From: Sipunculus nudus
Taxonomy: Eukaryota > Annelida > Sipuncula > Golfingiida > Sipunculidae
Reading direction: 5' to 3'
Length of the DNA: 64,000 nucleotides
NCBI GenBank assembly: GCA_026874595.1
Contig: CM049322.1
Span: 50,881,340-50,945,339 of the forward strand
The notes under the pieces: generated by a model
What the model saw: the letters and a program-made list of their open reading frames with translations, nothing else
The model's database searches: none
What the model was told of the DNA's origin: nothing
Position numbers and translations under genes: made by a program
Shown: one piece after another, positions 36,492 to 48,927 of the stretch
Position numbering within the stretch: position 1 is the stretch's first letter
How the letters are laid out: each line of letters starts with the position of its first letter

Positions 36492-37619
36492 TCCACGGAA
36501 TTAAGCATATTTATAGTCACAAAACAAATGAATCATTACATTCAGCATCTGATGTACGAACGGATAGCTTTTGATAATGAAAGTTTCGTTTACTCACGGT
36601 TTGGCTCTTCTGGCTTACAATCTAGGAAACAAATTTCAAAAGTTTTCTGATAATATAAATATATAGAACCTTGTATATATGGAACCTTGTTAAGCCTACT
36701 TGTAGAATAAACTACCTTTGTATTAAGACCCAATTAAGGGAAGCGAAAGCATTCACGTCAGTTAAAAGTGACATCTTCCACTTGAAGTCTTATTATATAG
36801 GTTTCAGTGAAGTAATATTCTGCTAATAAACATATATTCATAACCATGTTGATAAGATATTCATGCAGTGGTTAAACAAATGAACAAAAACTGATATCAT
36901 ATGCACTATAATTGTACTTAACATATATAATAATATATATATACATTTTTTAAAAACCCATTAAAGGGAATGTATTTTATATCCAAATGAAAATTAATAT
37001 TATCGCTGTTTAAACTAGTTTTTAATGCATTTTTGTATTCATTTATATAATATGAGATTACATAACGTTACGCATTACTGCTATAATTCCATTTTACCCG
37101 AAACGTTTTCCTATCTATCAAGGATAAATAACTGACGATTCTAATTTATAATTTATACCAGCAGTGGACTGAGGTTTAACATCGGAAAGCTTGTCCAAAA
37201 GTCCCCAAAAAGAAATAAAAAAGGTATGCATATTGCGTAGATCATTATATATTATATATAATAAGTATTTATGCAGGGAAAGCCTAAGTAAGGCATAATC
37301 TGAAATAAAGACCTTTCATTGCAAAATCAAAGCTAGACATTATTATCCTCATTTTGATCGATATTTTCGAACAAAATAATTGAAAGATTTAGACACAACA
37401 AAAACCATGATTGAAAAGCGATTGTAGGAGAAACGTTGGCCTTCATTAAAAGGCCAAGGGGTCGATAATTTATCAAACTTACCGAGTCGCACTAAATAAA
37501 GAAGAAGAGTGCATTTTCCACCCACTATTAGAAACTAGTATACTTTAGATAATGAACTTATATTATATCAAACTCTCTTTGAAATAAAAACCAATGACGT
37601 ATTTAGTTTTATTGCCCAA
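36486..37619. other. Likely 5' region of lipocalin 2; no exon confirmed
   Basis: The missing leader exon may lie here. A minus-strand segment with acceptor tttgtttcctag and donor GTGAGT (36617-36594, 24 nt) is the only candidate I see, and it carries no leader. Confidence 0.3.
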
Positions 37620-38300
37620 CTGTCGTTGCACACTGTCTACAATCTTTCCCCTTTAAATATTTCGGAGTAGGTGATCCACAATTGCCAGTCACTGCTTCTC
37701 CTTAAAAAAAAGTATTAATGAAATAATTGAAATACATAAAAAATTTATCTCTGTCTCTTTGCGACATTATATTGCATGTGAAGGCAGATGTTGCTATTGA
37801 AAGACGTTGGCTCCAAGCTTAAGTAATGGGGATTTTTAGTATCGGTTTCAGGCGACAAAAAGAGGTGTAGCCGCCACTACAAGATATGCCTTCCTGCCTG
37901 TGTGATGAAGACAGAATTAAATCAGCCCCAAGTAGTTATTTAACTATTTTTCTTATTCTAAATCTTATTCTAATTCTAATTCTAATCTGCAAAAAATCCA
38001 TTTTTCTTTAGTTTATATTGTTTATATGCAATGCAAATCAACATAATAATGCCCAATAAAATAAGTTTTATTCAGATGAATAATATCTCGAGCGATAAAA
38101 TTAAATAGCTGTTCTTCGGGATATGTGATCACATCTGCCGATCACTGCTTCTTCTGAATGGAATAATCAATCAAATTCTTGAACGTAAAATTAAATTTCT
38201 CTTTGTCTCTTTGTATCAATACATTCATTGCATGTGAAAGCAAATGTTGTAATTGTTAGACGTTAGCTCTTAGCTAAAAGAATGGCGATAAAGGCTGTAA
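37620..38300 (-). repeat. Diverged 480-bp tandem duplication
   Basis: 37640-37830 and 38115-38300 share 'gatcac(a)..cac.tctgcc..tcactgcttct', 'ctctttg(t/c)..c(t)ctttg' and 'ttgcatgtgaa(g/a)gca(g/a)atgtt'. Only the first copy keeps the lipocalin-like sequence at 37850-37912. Confidence 0.7.
37850..37912 (-). pseudogene. Broken lipocalin exon
   Basis: On the minus strand, after 'catcacacag', the sequence 'ggcggctacacctctttttg' matches the start of lipocalin 1's last exon (GGSYTSFC), but the frame shifts and a TAG precedes the match. Homology ends about 50 bp in. It looks like a truncated copy of the lipocalin last exon, left by tandem duplication of the locus. Confidence 0.5.
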
Positions 38301-38445
38301 AATGCAGTAAAAGGCTTTGCATTGCATTGAAGGTGCTTGTGTAATGTGTAGAGATGTTATATTAAGATGCAACGATGCTAAACCAATATGTAAGCCACCA
38401 ATGAGACAGGATTGGCGACACTTCCAGGGAGTTTTTCTTTATAAA

Positions 38446-39015
38446 GAAAACCTCACCGGACAAGGGTCGGTTCCTTTAATGTAATTTGATATATACTGGT
38501 GAAACTATGTAGGTTACTCTGCAAGACATCCGTGATTGTGTTAGGTTAGACTTCCTATTATATGGCTTTTATAGAAAGCGTCATTAGCCATGGGTCGTTT
38601 CCTGTAATGAAATTAGATAAACTGGATAAATTATGTTGCTTAGTCTGGAAGATACCCGTGAATGTGCTAGGTCAGACTTCCTATGATATGCCTTTTATAC
38701 AACAGCCTTATTAGATATGGGCCACATCCTGTAATGTAATTTGATATTTACAAAAGAGAGCATAATATGTGTCAGGCTGGATAACGTCTGACTTATTTTG
38801 TTTTGAAAAAGAAAACCTCAGTACACAAGGATCGTTTCCTGTAATTTAGTTTGATATACATGTGTATAGCGGAAAAACGTATGTTGGTAACTCTGTAAGC
38901 ACCCACAAGATGTATGCGTATAAACCTAGTTAGATTTGTTTAAATTAAAAAGAAGCCCCATTAGACAAGGGGTGCTCTATGAATGTAATTTGATATATAC
39001 AAGAGAAAATATATG
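38446..39015 (+). repeat. Tandem repeat of about 126 bp, 4-5 copies
   Basis: Units begin near 38457, 38586, 38712, 38833 and 38961 with 'agacaagggtcgtttcctgt' or a variant, followed by 'aatgtaatttgatatatac' and 'atgttggttactctg'. Period 121-129 bp. It lies just beyond the 3' end of lipocalin 1. Confidence 0.85.
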
Positions 39016-39118
39016 TTGGTTAGCCTGAGAGTTCGAGAGTTTTGGTGTTAATACAATGCATTATAACAACATAGTCGTTTGTTGTAATATTATTTGTTGT
39101 ACATAATTGAAAGTATGT

Positions 39119-41076
39119 TTAAGCTAGATAAATTAGAATTCTACCATTGATGCCACTGCTGCTGTAGGTTTTCATTCCATCCGGAAGACAGAGGCCCTTT
39201 ATTAAACCTTGAGCTGGTGCCATGTTTGTTGCAGAAATAGAGTTTGTTCTGCTCCAGATCTCAACAGTCGGGCTCAGGCAGCTGGCTTCTTTCATATCCT
39301 GTATCGCACACACGTAGGCGACACAGAAAGAAGTGTAGCTGCCCCCAAGTGGGTATGCGTACCCCCCTGTAACATAAAAGAGTAATGAAACCTGTGTAAT
39401 AAGGTCACCTCGTGTTTCGGCCAAAAGTGTTCCGAATTCAATAGTGGTCTTATTTGATAGATCAGTAATTACCAATTTGAATGTTTTAATTTTACTCAAA
39501 GTAGGTCTTACTGGACTATTTGGTCTTATTAGACAAGTTTCCATTGTATAATCGCATACGCATTCACAAGAAAGTGATGTGCATATCAATTATTTCATGT
39601 ATCTATATTGTCTCTATATTAGACCTAACCAAAAAATATCGTTTATTTCTTTATGCGTATCAGGCTGAAATTGTATAAGTGTGGCCAATTTAAACATTCA
39701 TCATTGATAAGCCAATTTGTACAATTAAAACATGTTTCAGCTATGAATTTTATTTTCTTATTTTCCCCGATTCTTTGGCATTACGTTTTGCAAGGCAACA
39801 GAGAATTTGATAAGACGTATATTAATCAACAAAGAAAAGGATTGATCAACGACATATCTTTGATTTCATTAAATTGTATTATCGACCGGGATTTGCATTT
39901 TTTATGTAAAACGCTTCAATAATCACCAGATGATTCGATTATACAAATATTAACCATCCAGGAAAAGGATTGATTAACCATAAAGGCACTTTAATTAAAA
40001 ATTAAAAATGATATATCGCTGGGAAGAAAAATGTGTGATATACAATGGTAAATTAATAATACAGTCGCATAATTAATTGGTTGTGTAAACCTGTAGAGGA
40101 ATGACCGGAACAAAGATAGATGAACAAATCCTATGAAATGGTAGTCATGCGATTTGATTATAGATAACATCACTTTATAGATCACACAGTGAAACAAATC
40201 CAGTTGAAACTTATGTTGTAATAATATGATTGTACTTGGCGAATTGGCACTCTTTAGATAACGCAGGCTGTAAGTGAAATTGAATTTTGCAGATCCGCAT
40301 AATGGTTAAGATTATTTGAGTAAATATTAAGAATGGCAGGGTCTACCTTGAAGCAATAAATTAGTAACCGAGTAACAATCGTGAAATTACAGGGATCTTC
40401 TTTCTTACATATACGATACGAGATAAAGACATCACAGGCACGTAAACACTTAATTTACAAAACGGTTGTCTCACAGTAACATAGCAATGAAAAAAGGTGA
40501 CATGGCAATAAATGAAAAGGATGAATACTTGCCAAAATTAAGGTGTAAGACAATATTCAGTATACTGTATGCGCTGTTAAAAAGCAGCAGATCAAAAATA
40601 TATCAATTTACCTGCCTGTTTAACAGTCGCTGTAAAGTCGCTGTAATTATAAGATATACTAACACTTACAATATATGACATACGTTTTAACTTTAAATAT
40701 GAGGTAAACGTTATTAAATATCAATGTACAAAATACAAAACATATTTGGCAGGCGGTCTGGTGAATTAATTGACGATTTCTAATATATCAACCCGTTTTA
40801 ACCGAGGCGGTACAATAATCATGCATATTAGAATAATATTTCCCGCGCTATATCCATTTATTGTGTATGAACCTTGCAGGTAGAGACTTGGATATTTCTA
40901 AATAGGTCGTCCTAGTATACTCTACTGTTTACAGGTGTCCTTGAACTACTTGATCTGGTGCGCTTAACTAGGTAGCCCGTGTCTTCACCTATTCAACTGT
41001 GTGGTTTGAATGCTCCCCAGGGAAGAATTAACAGACCGCAAAGACCATGAATGTAAAATGTAAAGAAGGATACTCG

Positions 41077-41124
<48 letters not shown>

Positions 41125-41592
41125 TTTGGCAATCCATATCTTGTAAGATCAAAGGCTATTAGGATAGTAAGATTTACCTAAGGGTTAGATACAAAATACC
41201 TCCTTTTACAAAGAGTGACCCGTATATGCCAATAACTGATATCAAATGTTAAAACGTGGCAGAGATGTATTACAAAAAAATTTTTGTTATACAATTTGTA
41301 AAGAAAAGAGCCTACTTTGTTTGAGTATAATGAAAGAATGATGCCTTAAACACTCGGTCAAGTGCAGTGATATGTCAACATAATCTGGCTGAATTGAAAC
41401 CAAACCATTTTTAGTATAACACGTTTATCTCCAAAAACACGGATCATCCTGGTAGTCGTCTATTCTTGTACAAAAAAAATAATAAAGGTTGTCGATTACT
41501 GAGCTGCATTTGCTAATTTAGCAAAATAAACTTTTTACGGGGTCTGTTTGATTGTGTTCAAGTTAATAAACTGTGTTCTGATATTGTGAATG

Positions 41593-41634
<42 letters not shown>

Positions 41635-42933
41635 GACAGTGGTTAAATTTACCAGTCAGTGAAAATGCCCAAATCTAAATAAGACTATCCATGTAAAAGG
41701 TGTTGAATGATAGATAAATTGAGTATAAACAGCATGCTACTTTAATCATGTTTATGAAAAACAATATTAACGAAACAGTATGCAATGAATATCGAATTAG
41801 CAAATACAAATTTAAAATTGTTTAGATATTTCAATTATTGCAAAATGTTCTAGGGTTGTTCTGTACTTGAATTTTCTAGCGGTTCTCTTAGCAAATACAT
41901 ATCAAGGCAAGTGTGTTTACCCGAGATATTATCTGCATTCAATTCCAGTCGGAGAAACTTGATTTCTTCAAGGACGATTTTAAAAGATTATAAGGGTAAG
42001 AGAAGTACTTCGGACGAGAAGATTGAGAAAATCACACATTCTTACTTGTTTAACAATAGCATGGGAAATCAAATATAGCTTTACAATTTCCTCACTATTT
42101 CCTTATTTATCGTTTCCTCACCAAAATTCTCTTCAATGTAATATGGAAATTCCGCAGGGTTGTCTAAATTCTGTTGAAATTCGAGAAATACAGTTGTGTC
42201 GCACTTGCCGGATTTTGTCCTACAATTATAAAAAGTACAGATAGGGGGGATAAAAAGTGTACAATAGCTTATTAGAAATAATATATTATGTTGGTAACAG
42301 ATAAATTATACATAATTGTTTCATATATATGAAATAATTGTATCATAAAAAATGAAACTCGAGATAACTGAAGACAAAGAGTAGACACTTTTTCAGAATC
42401 ATTTTTTTATCAAACCTTGGTTCTGTGACATGTTACTTACATCGATGTTACATTCACAAGAGTTTTGCCATTTTCTTCATAAACGTCATAAATTTGTCCG
42501 CCCCAGTTGGGATATTCAACTTTGTCCATACGCAATACAGTATACCATCTTCCAATGGTCTGAAAAATATAAATCTCTCACTAAAATATTAAACGGCGGA
42601 GTATTTATGTGCAAGCAAGATATGTTATTTATTGTCAATGAATAAGGGTCTTCCATTTCCATGACGTTTCCACATTTTAGTAGAACATATATATGTATAC
42701 TTCACCAGTGGTTAACCTGAAGTATTTATTTGGTTAAGACAATCTTAAGGCCTTGAAAAAGAAAATGTTAAGTTTTTTGAAGTGATAAGCACTATGAACA
42801 TGTTCTTTGAAATACTTACCAGGCCAAGGGAAACCCTGTCTATGAACGGTTGGTTTTCTATCAAACAGTCATGAGCGACGGCTCCAGCGGCCAAAGCTAC
42901 CAGCATATACACGGAGAGGCGTGCGGCGTTCAT
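39119..42933 (-). CDS. Lipocalin 1, complete secreted lipocalin
   Basis: Four exons on the minus strand: 42933-42820, 42559-42441, 42219-42122 and 39366-39119. All introns are GT..AG, the phases (0, 2, 1) agree, and the product is 192 residues. Exon 1 is a signal peptide (MNAARLSVYMLVALAAGAVA, likely cut after AVA), then HDCLIENQP. Exon 2 begins TIGRWYTVLR, the G-x-W signature at 41-43. Exon 3 carries KSGKCDTTVF. Exon 4 reads SYTSFCVAYVCA (120-131), then CLSPTVEIWSRTNSI (140-154), the family's conserved strand G/H and C-terminal helix region, and GLCLPDG. This is a typical lipocalin length. Expected role: extracellular carriage of a small hydrophobic ligand; the ligand cannot be read from the sequence. 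I start at 42933 because the leader begins there; the frame is open further upstream to 43074. The tandem partner is lipocalin 2, same strand, 3 kb downstream. Confidence 0.85.
41080..41121. repeat. (TA)n microsatellite in lipocalin 1 intron 3
   Basis: About 21 TA units. Confidence 0.95.
41592..41634. repeat. (AAT)n microsatellite in lipocalin 1 intron 3
   Basis: About 14 triplets. Confidence 0.95.
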
Positions 42934-43094
42934 CTTGTTGCTTGATACTCGGGGAAACTGAATCCGTCGTGTGATACTTGTCCAATGGTGAAAGACTATT
43001 GTCCATGGGATCACGCTCGATAAACTTCCACGCCGAACTGCTTCACTGGGTAGGGATATGGGTCGAAAGGGCACGCTTGTGCCCCATGAGTACT

Positions 43095-43112
43095 ATCTAT
43101 ATTTAAAATATA
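43095..43112 (-). promoter_or_regulatory. TATA-like box of lipocalin 1
   Basis: On the minus strand 'tatattttaaatatag' lies about 165 bp before the ATG at 42933. It is the only TATA-like element close upstream. Confidence 0.35.
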
Positions 43113-43120
43113 ATTCAGAG

Positions 43121-43306
43121 AGCGATAGCCTTCTGGTTTAGACGCCGGATTCTGAATGAAATTTGTGTGTTCAGATCCAGTTCAGACACTGCATGGTTCC
43201 ACAACATTGCGCTCTTATCACCCAGGAGTTGGTGGGTACTAATCAACAGTGGCAGGAAAAAATTGAAAAAGTTATTCACCTGGCCCTTTTTTTTTTTTTT
43301 TTTTGC
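43121..43306 (+). mobile_element. tRNA-derived SINE-like element with poly-T run
   Basis: 'tagccttctggtttagacgc' resembles a pol III A box and 'gtgttcagatccag' a degenerate B box about 40 bp on. A 19-base T run (43288-43306) closes the element. No target duplication was identified. Confidence 0.4.
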
Positions 43307-44040
43307 TGTTCGGTTGTAAACTCACAGATGAAGAATTACGGCTCTAAGAATAAGCAAACAAGAGAGAACATGAAACCAAAGTATAAAATCGGACATAACT
43401 GATATTGTCGGTGATGTCAGACTAAAACTCCCACCTTTATGTACATTATATAGCATATTATGAATAAAAAAAATTGTGAGTATAAAAGAATATAGGCAAC
43501 TAAACGTTTAAAATAAACCAAGCTGTAAATTGAACTTTTTTAAAGTGATGGGCGCTCTACTCCATAATATAGAAAAGGTGACTGTATCTGAATGTATATA
43601 CATGTATAACCTTTATTTATTTTTTAAGGATTAAAAACGGTACAAATAGACCCCTAGGAGATACCTGTATAACGAACATGTATAACCAAAAAATATAGTT
43701 TCATCCATGGATGAATTGAAACGGAGGCATAAAGTTATTACCGTAAAATGGTAAAATGGAAACACATTGAGGAAATCTCAAAATGTGAATATTACTGACT
43801 AAATGAACCAACATACAGATCATTATCAGAATAATTCCACATATATAGAAATTCATGCATATTAATATTCAATATCAATGAGAAAAAGCTCTTGTTGTTG
43901 ACGATAAAATGAATTATTTCAATGAATACTTTTTCTATTAGAAAGTAATTTCCATCATAAACCACTCTCAAGAGCCATGTGACATTTGTTTGTTCATGAA
44001 CTTGTTCCATGCTTATCATATTCTTTAAAGACGATATTAC
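43307..44040. other. Intergenic, nothing recognised
   Basis: No convincing exon; a partner for the segment at 44041-44142 was sought here and not found. Confidence 0.4.
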
Positions 44041-44142
44041 CTGAATATGCCGAAATGAAATGAGTCTTCTTCCTCGTGTTTGAAAGCAGCACAGATCGAA
44101 TCTTCACTGTGCCCGTGTACTCTAAGTTGATTCTTAATAGAA
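44041..44142 (-). other. Possible coding exon, family unknown
   Basis: 102 nt between a good acceptor (tctaggtttcag) and donor (GTAATA) on the minus strand, open in one frame with balanced composition: SIKNQLRVHGHSEDSI then CAAFKHEEEDSFHFGIF. It enters and leaves in phase 2. No adjacent exon could be joined with confidence, and I recognise no family. Confidence 0.35.
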
Positions 44143-45639
44143 CTGAAACCTAGACGTAAACTTCTAAAATGAACTTGAGTAGCTTCAACATTAGAGGAAA
44201 ACTTAAGGCTACAATAATTGTTTCCTAAAAGAAAGTTGCAAATTATATAATAAATAATGATAAATACAATTGATATTCTATATTTTGTAGGATAAATGCA
44301 GTCAAATTATATTTAAGACGGCGTGGTTACGAATATTCAAATTCTGACCATAAAAATATTTGACCATCTGATGCCTTTCCATGTGTGTGTAATATATAAT
44401 AACTAAACCAAATCAACCATAATTAGATGTTACCCACAAATTATGTTCATTTCTTAGACATATGTTGAAATCATAGAAATAATGTTACCGAGTATTTTGC
44501 AATACCGTTGTATTTTTTTTTATCCAGTTGTCTCCTACTGCAAAGAATATCGGTTAAATGGAAATCTGTCAAGTCCTCTTCCTCTAGGATAACGTGGTGT
44601 ATTATATCCCACCATGTTTGATATTAAAAAAAGCATTGAGCGTATTTTTAAACAAACAACTGAGAACGCTTTTATGATGAGCAACATCTCATTGATTTAA
44701 TGAAATAAATTTAAGGTCATACTGAACAAATTTTAAATGTTGAGAGCTGTGTGGCCATAATGTGCAGAGGCCATTGTTTTCTAAGTACTTGTGTTGCTTG
44801 AAAACAAGTTGACTTACGTTAAAAAAGATATATATGCTGCATTGTGAATAACAGTTTACAGAATAATGATGGTATGCAACGAATGGCATTAACTTTTTAC
44901 CTATTGTTATGTAATTAAACATCAAAACTTTTGTTCAGAACCTGTGAATGTTTTGGATAAATGCTACTTCCCTACCCTTTATTGTATGAATCTGTTGTGT
45001 AGGTTTATAAAATATTGTAAGAAAATGTGTAAAACATATCAGAAACTAAATATTTATATAAGATAAGGCGAAACATTCCCTTCAATCCGGGTGAACAATC
45101 CCTATTTCGTGTGAGAAACATAACACAGTATTAGAGGGTAAAACAATCTTTATTAGAACACTCATTTTTTTTTTTGACATTCAGACATAATACGCGTATT
45201 TTATCCATATATTTAGCTTCAACGTTCTGTAAATAAACCAAGAGATGGTAAAATAAACACCATTAGTTACACAAAAAGAACTATACCACTTGATATGATT
45301 ACTGAGTTCTAGCATACCATTAAAAAAAGAATTACGTATCTAAAATATTAGTTTGTTCAATCAGTTTTATATACCCATTATAAAAAACAGGTTTAGACAA
45401 AACACAGGAGATGTACAAGAGAACAAATAATTGTTGATGTATTCTCTTATTTATATTTGGCGAGTATTTCTGTGCAGTGAAGAATTCGTTGGTGCTGTTT
45501 TGGTGCAAACATTAAAAAATATATTTAAAAACACGGAAAATACGTGTTTAATATAAACTTCATTTATTTTACATGGATTGTACACTAGTTATTATAACTA
45601 AAAAGGTACGCTCCATGGCTCAGGAAGTGTAGTATTGTT
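44143..45639. other. Intergenic; minus-strand open segment near 44470-44615
   Basis: A frame of about 50 codons on the minus strand (TWWDIIHHVILEEEDL...) has no acceptor at its start and no recognised motif. Otherwise nothing is supported. Confidence 0.3.
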
Positions 45640-45815
45640 TGGTAGTATATAGAGGTGGAGAAAACCGGGGAACCCGGAGAAAACCACATGTACTACAACT
45701 CTCATAGCCACGCCAGGGATCGAACCCGGGTCGCCAGCGGAGAGAGCCGAGTGTTTTACCGCTCGTGTGTACAGGTTCCTTAAACCCCACTCCCGACTCT
45801 TGACCCATCCTTGTC
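45640..45815 (-). mobile_element. tRNA-derived SINE with a 'ctccgggttccccggttttc' body
   Basis: On the minus strand: 'gagcggtaaaacactcggc' (A-box side), then 'gacccgggttcgatccctgg' (a near-perfect B box), then 'gtggttttctccgggttccc' and 'cggttttctcc'. The body motif resembles a conserved SINE central domain common in molluscs; that comparison is from memory. The ends are approximate. Confidence 0.65.
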
Positions 45816-47599
45816 ACTTACACGTCTTTTAAACGGGACACGGGGACAACAATACATAGGTAGAGGGACTTGACTGAAATATACGAAATGTTACAAAAGT
45901 ATATTAATGGCAATGATGAGACCAGATCTTTCTACTCTGAGGGAAGTCTAATGGAATGTTAGAGTGGAAGCACCTGTCATATGGACAATCGCGCTGAAAT
46001 TCTGTATGAGGAAACAAATATTCTTTTATGATATTCAAAAAAGTTATGACCTAAAATAAACCACAAAATCCTTAAGCATGTTGTGAACTTATAGCCACAC
46101 CTGTCCCGTGCGAAAAAGGTTCTGTTTTAATTCAGTATGTAGAGAGATCTCCTTTCTTGCATATTCATTTCCTATCTCGTAACCGCATATCTCCCACTAA
46201 GTTAAGAACTGACATCCAAGTCGTGCAAGGCACAGGAAACCAGAGCGATAATACAAGAGTTAGGTTTTACCCTGTACTTTTATATTGCGGGTTTTCTTGT
46301 GACTGGCTCTAAAACTCAGATAGGATAATGTAAATACCTTACGGCATCGCGTAATCTTGGCTAGTGATATAGACCTGATAGCCCTGCCTGGGCTTTAGTA
46401 TTTGCGTTTACTAATAAAATGCTAAAAAAAACGTGATTCCATGTACCGATAGACTTAACTCAGTGGCAGCTCTTATCACTAAATAAGGGGGTGAGATATA
46501 AGTGAATTAGTTATATGAGTTGCCGCAAGATGGCGGTAGCGATACTAAGTGCGATACAACGCGGGAACGTTTGATTTCTGTCAGAAGCAACAATTAAGTC
46601 ATAACTATTTCATGGACTGGTCCACTCTATAGGTCTGAGTATTAAGACTGCCTTGGATGAATACTAACACTGCCATAGAAAACGTGCTTTATCGACCATT
46701 CGTTAGCCGTAACCTCTTCCACTTTAAACTTGAACCAAGCCATTATACTGAAAAGACATGATACACCAGGTTAGTAATATATGGGAAAAAATATATATAT
46801 ATATTTGTGTTGTAATTTCAATCTCTCTCCTTGTATGCCAACAAACGCGACCATACAAGCATGTGTGTGTTTCCTGGGGGTATGGGTGAATATTTCTAGG
46901 TTTGCACTATTTCATTTTTTATACCGTCTCGTTGTGATAAGATATAGTCCCCTTCTTCATTGATCACAAAGTTATTTTATGGACCATCCTCATGTAGTAA
47001 TCAAATGATCATGATACTCCACACTCATGTCCGCTTATTGTTTGTTTATGTTAAAAAAAAACATGTCGTCTGATTTCTACGTTTTTTAAGGGTTTCAAAG
47101 ACAAATATATAGCTTATTGTTAATAAAACATATGCACTGTATCTTACATACATGTATGTATATGTGCATATACCCGGCCCTCACGAACAAAAATGTGACG
47201 AACTACTTTGCCAATTAAAAATACAGGGAGCAAAAACAAAGTAAAAATGTTTACTTTTTGTTCAGTTGCAGCACTGGTCATTGAATCAATTTGTTTGCTG
47301 TCATTATGTATGATTTACAGAAAGTTACCTTTTAAACAAAATGACAGTTTAATTGGCCGCTGATAATTACCACAGGTAAAAAAAGATAGTGTCAAATGAT
47401 ATCTTATACTTTGTCCTTTTATATGATAGCCAGCATTTTTATACATGACATAAACCATAAAAACCCGTCAATATAATTTCCCAGCCAAGGCCATACGCTC
47501 CCATTTTATTCTGAGACATTTCCCCATAACACGAATATAACCAAAGGTAATTATCTTTTTTATTTAATTATTTTCTTTGATCTGTTTGATACCAAGTAT
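45816..47599. other. Intergenic, nothing recognised
   Basis: AT-rich; no exon or repeat supported. Confidence 0.45.
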
Positions 47600-47829
47600 A
47601 CACGGAATGAAAGGAACCTGAAGTTATATTTATAAGGGTCAATGTAAAATATGGGTCGCCTGTCGTTCGTGATCACGTGTTTGAGGTTTACGACGGGGTT
47701 TTGTATGTATCCCGGGGTTTGGAATGTCTACAATCTGAGGTAGAGACAAAAACAATATGTCAGCGCACGAAGGTTATCCGGGGCAACGTGTCACAAATGT
47801 TCCCGGAAACCGAGACCTCTTTCTTTAGG
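47600..47829 (+). other. Possible coding exon, family unknown
   Basis: A GC-richer segment is open for about 230 bp, reading VKYGSPVVRDHVFEVYDGV, then LECLQSEVETKTICQR, then NVSQMFPETETSFFR. It could end at a GTACGG donor-like site near 47829. The start is unclear, and no neighbouring exon or family was recognised. Confidence 0.3.
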
Positions 47830-48516
47830 TACGGTAATAAATGGATTGTGTTACATTTCTTTGATATGTTAAACATTAATTGCAAGTCATAGTAACGATT
47901 AAAACAAGCGCTGGTCATTTCACCGAATACCGACTGCGTTCATATTGACGTATTCATTGTGACTTCTTATTTATATAATTACTTTGAGCTTTGCAGATGT
48001 GTGTCGTATCAGTTTGATCTGAGGAACGTCAGTGTTAAATCCAGCAATTAAATAAACAATTTCCTTACATTCTGAACGTATGTTAGCCTAGCCCAAAGAG
48101 ACAAGGTGTTGAAAGAAATTATATTTTATTTGGACATGCAAACCCTTAATAACATGGTAACTTGTAAAAACTTGATGACGTTAAAAACACTGTCACCTGG
48201 GATAATTTATAATATATCCGGCACCTGTTTTTAAACATATTCAAAGTTTCCATAGAAAAAAAGGTTAAAAAATACAGGTGTATTATTCTCAAGGTTTTCT
48301 TTCATTTTGCTTGATACAAAAGTTTCCCAGCAAATCTATCTGGCACTGTGTCGAGCCTGCCTGTTTTATTCAGTGATGTGGTTCTCTGTGTGAGTAAACA
48401 CAGTCAACTTGTGTCTGTTTACCATAAGAAGGCTATGAGACCACACGTCCTACCTTGCACGACAACTTCCGAACATCAAGAAGGAACATGAAAGTAATAA
48501 CACAGAAGAAACACCG
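47830..48516. other. Intergenic, nothing recognised
   Basis: No supported feature. Confidence 0.4.
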
Positions 48517-48529
48517 ATTTGAAGCTTTT

Positions 48530-48927
48530 GTTGCTCAGGGGTAGAGTGCAGGTCTCAAAGCCGGGAGATCGTGTGTTCGAATCTCAGCCAAGGTGCTGAG
48601 GTTTTTCACGGTCGGCCCCCACCCAGGGCGTGCGCTCTGTAGGCTTAATGGGAAGGTCTTGCCCAACAGCCGTGTTCCATTCACAAAACGAGTGCGCCTT
48701 TCTCGGGTTCCTGGGTGGTATGACCCAGCAATGGGGACGATTACGCACCCAGGGCCCGCAGGTACAGTAGTCACCGGGCATGGTTAAGACCAGGATAAAA
48801 AAAAATAGATGACGCGTGTGATACTGCCCTGCCACGTAGTCCAAAACCGGAATGAAACTCTGCAGATGTACTTATATTTGGTAAAGCTAGCATTACAAAA
48901 ATGGAGGCGGTTACCTCCTCAAAAAAT
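48530..48927 (+). mobile_element. tRNA-derived SINE (family S1), complete copy with target duplication
   Basis: 398 bp flanked by a perfect 13-bp direct repeat, ATTTGAAGCTTTT (48517-48529 and 48928-48940). The head is tRNA-like: 'gctcaggggtagagtg' (A box), 'ctcaaagccgggag', 'gtgttcgaatctc' (B box). A 300-bp body follows, carrying 'ttcacggtcggc', 'aatggggacgattacgcac' and 'ctgccacgtagtcc'. The body is shared with 62151-62549. There is no coding capacity; the open frames here are incidental. Confidence 0.9.

Noticed and set aside
39653-39922. 89-codon forward open frame
   Set aside because: Antisense within lipocalin 1 intron 3, AT-rich composition, no motif.
42430-42645. 71-codon forward open frame
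   Set aside because: Antisense shadow of lipocalin 1 exon 2.
48535-48844. Overlapping frames of 64-86 codons
   Set aside because: All lie within the tRNA-derived SINE, which explains their GC content.
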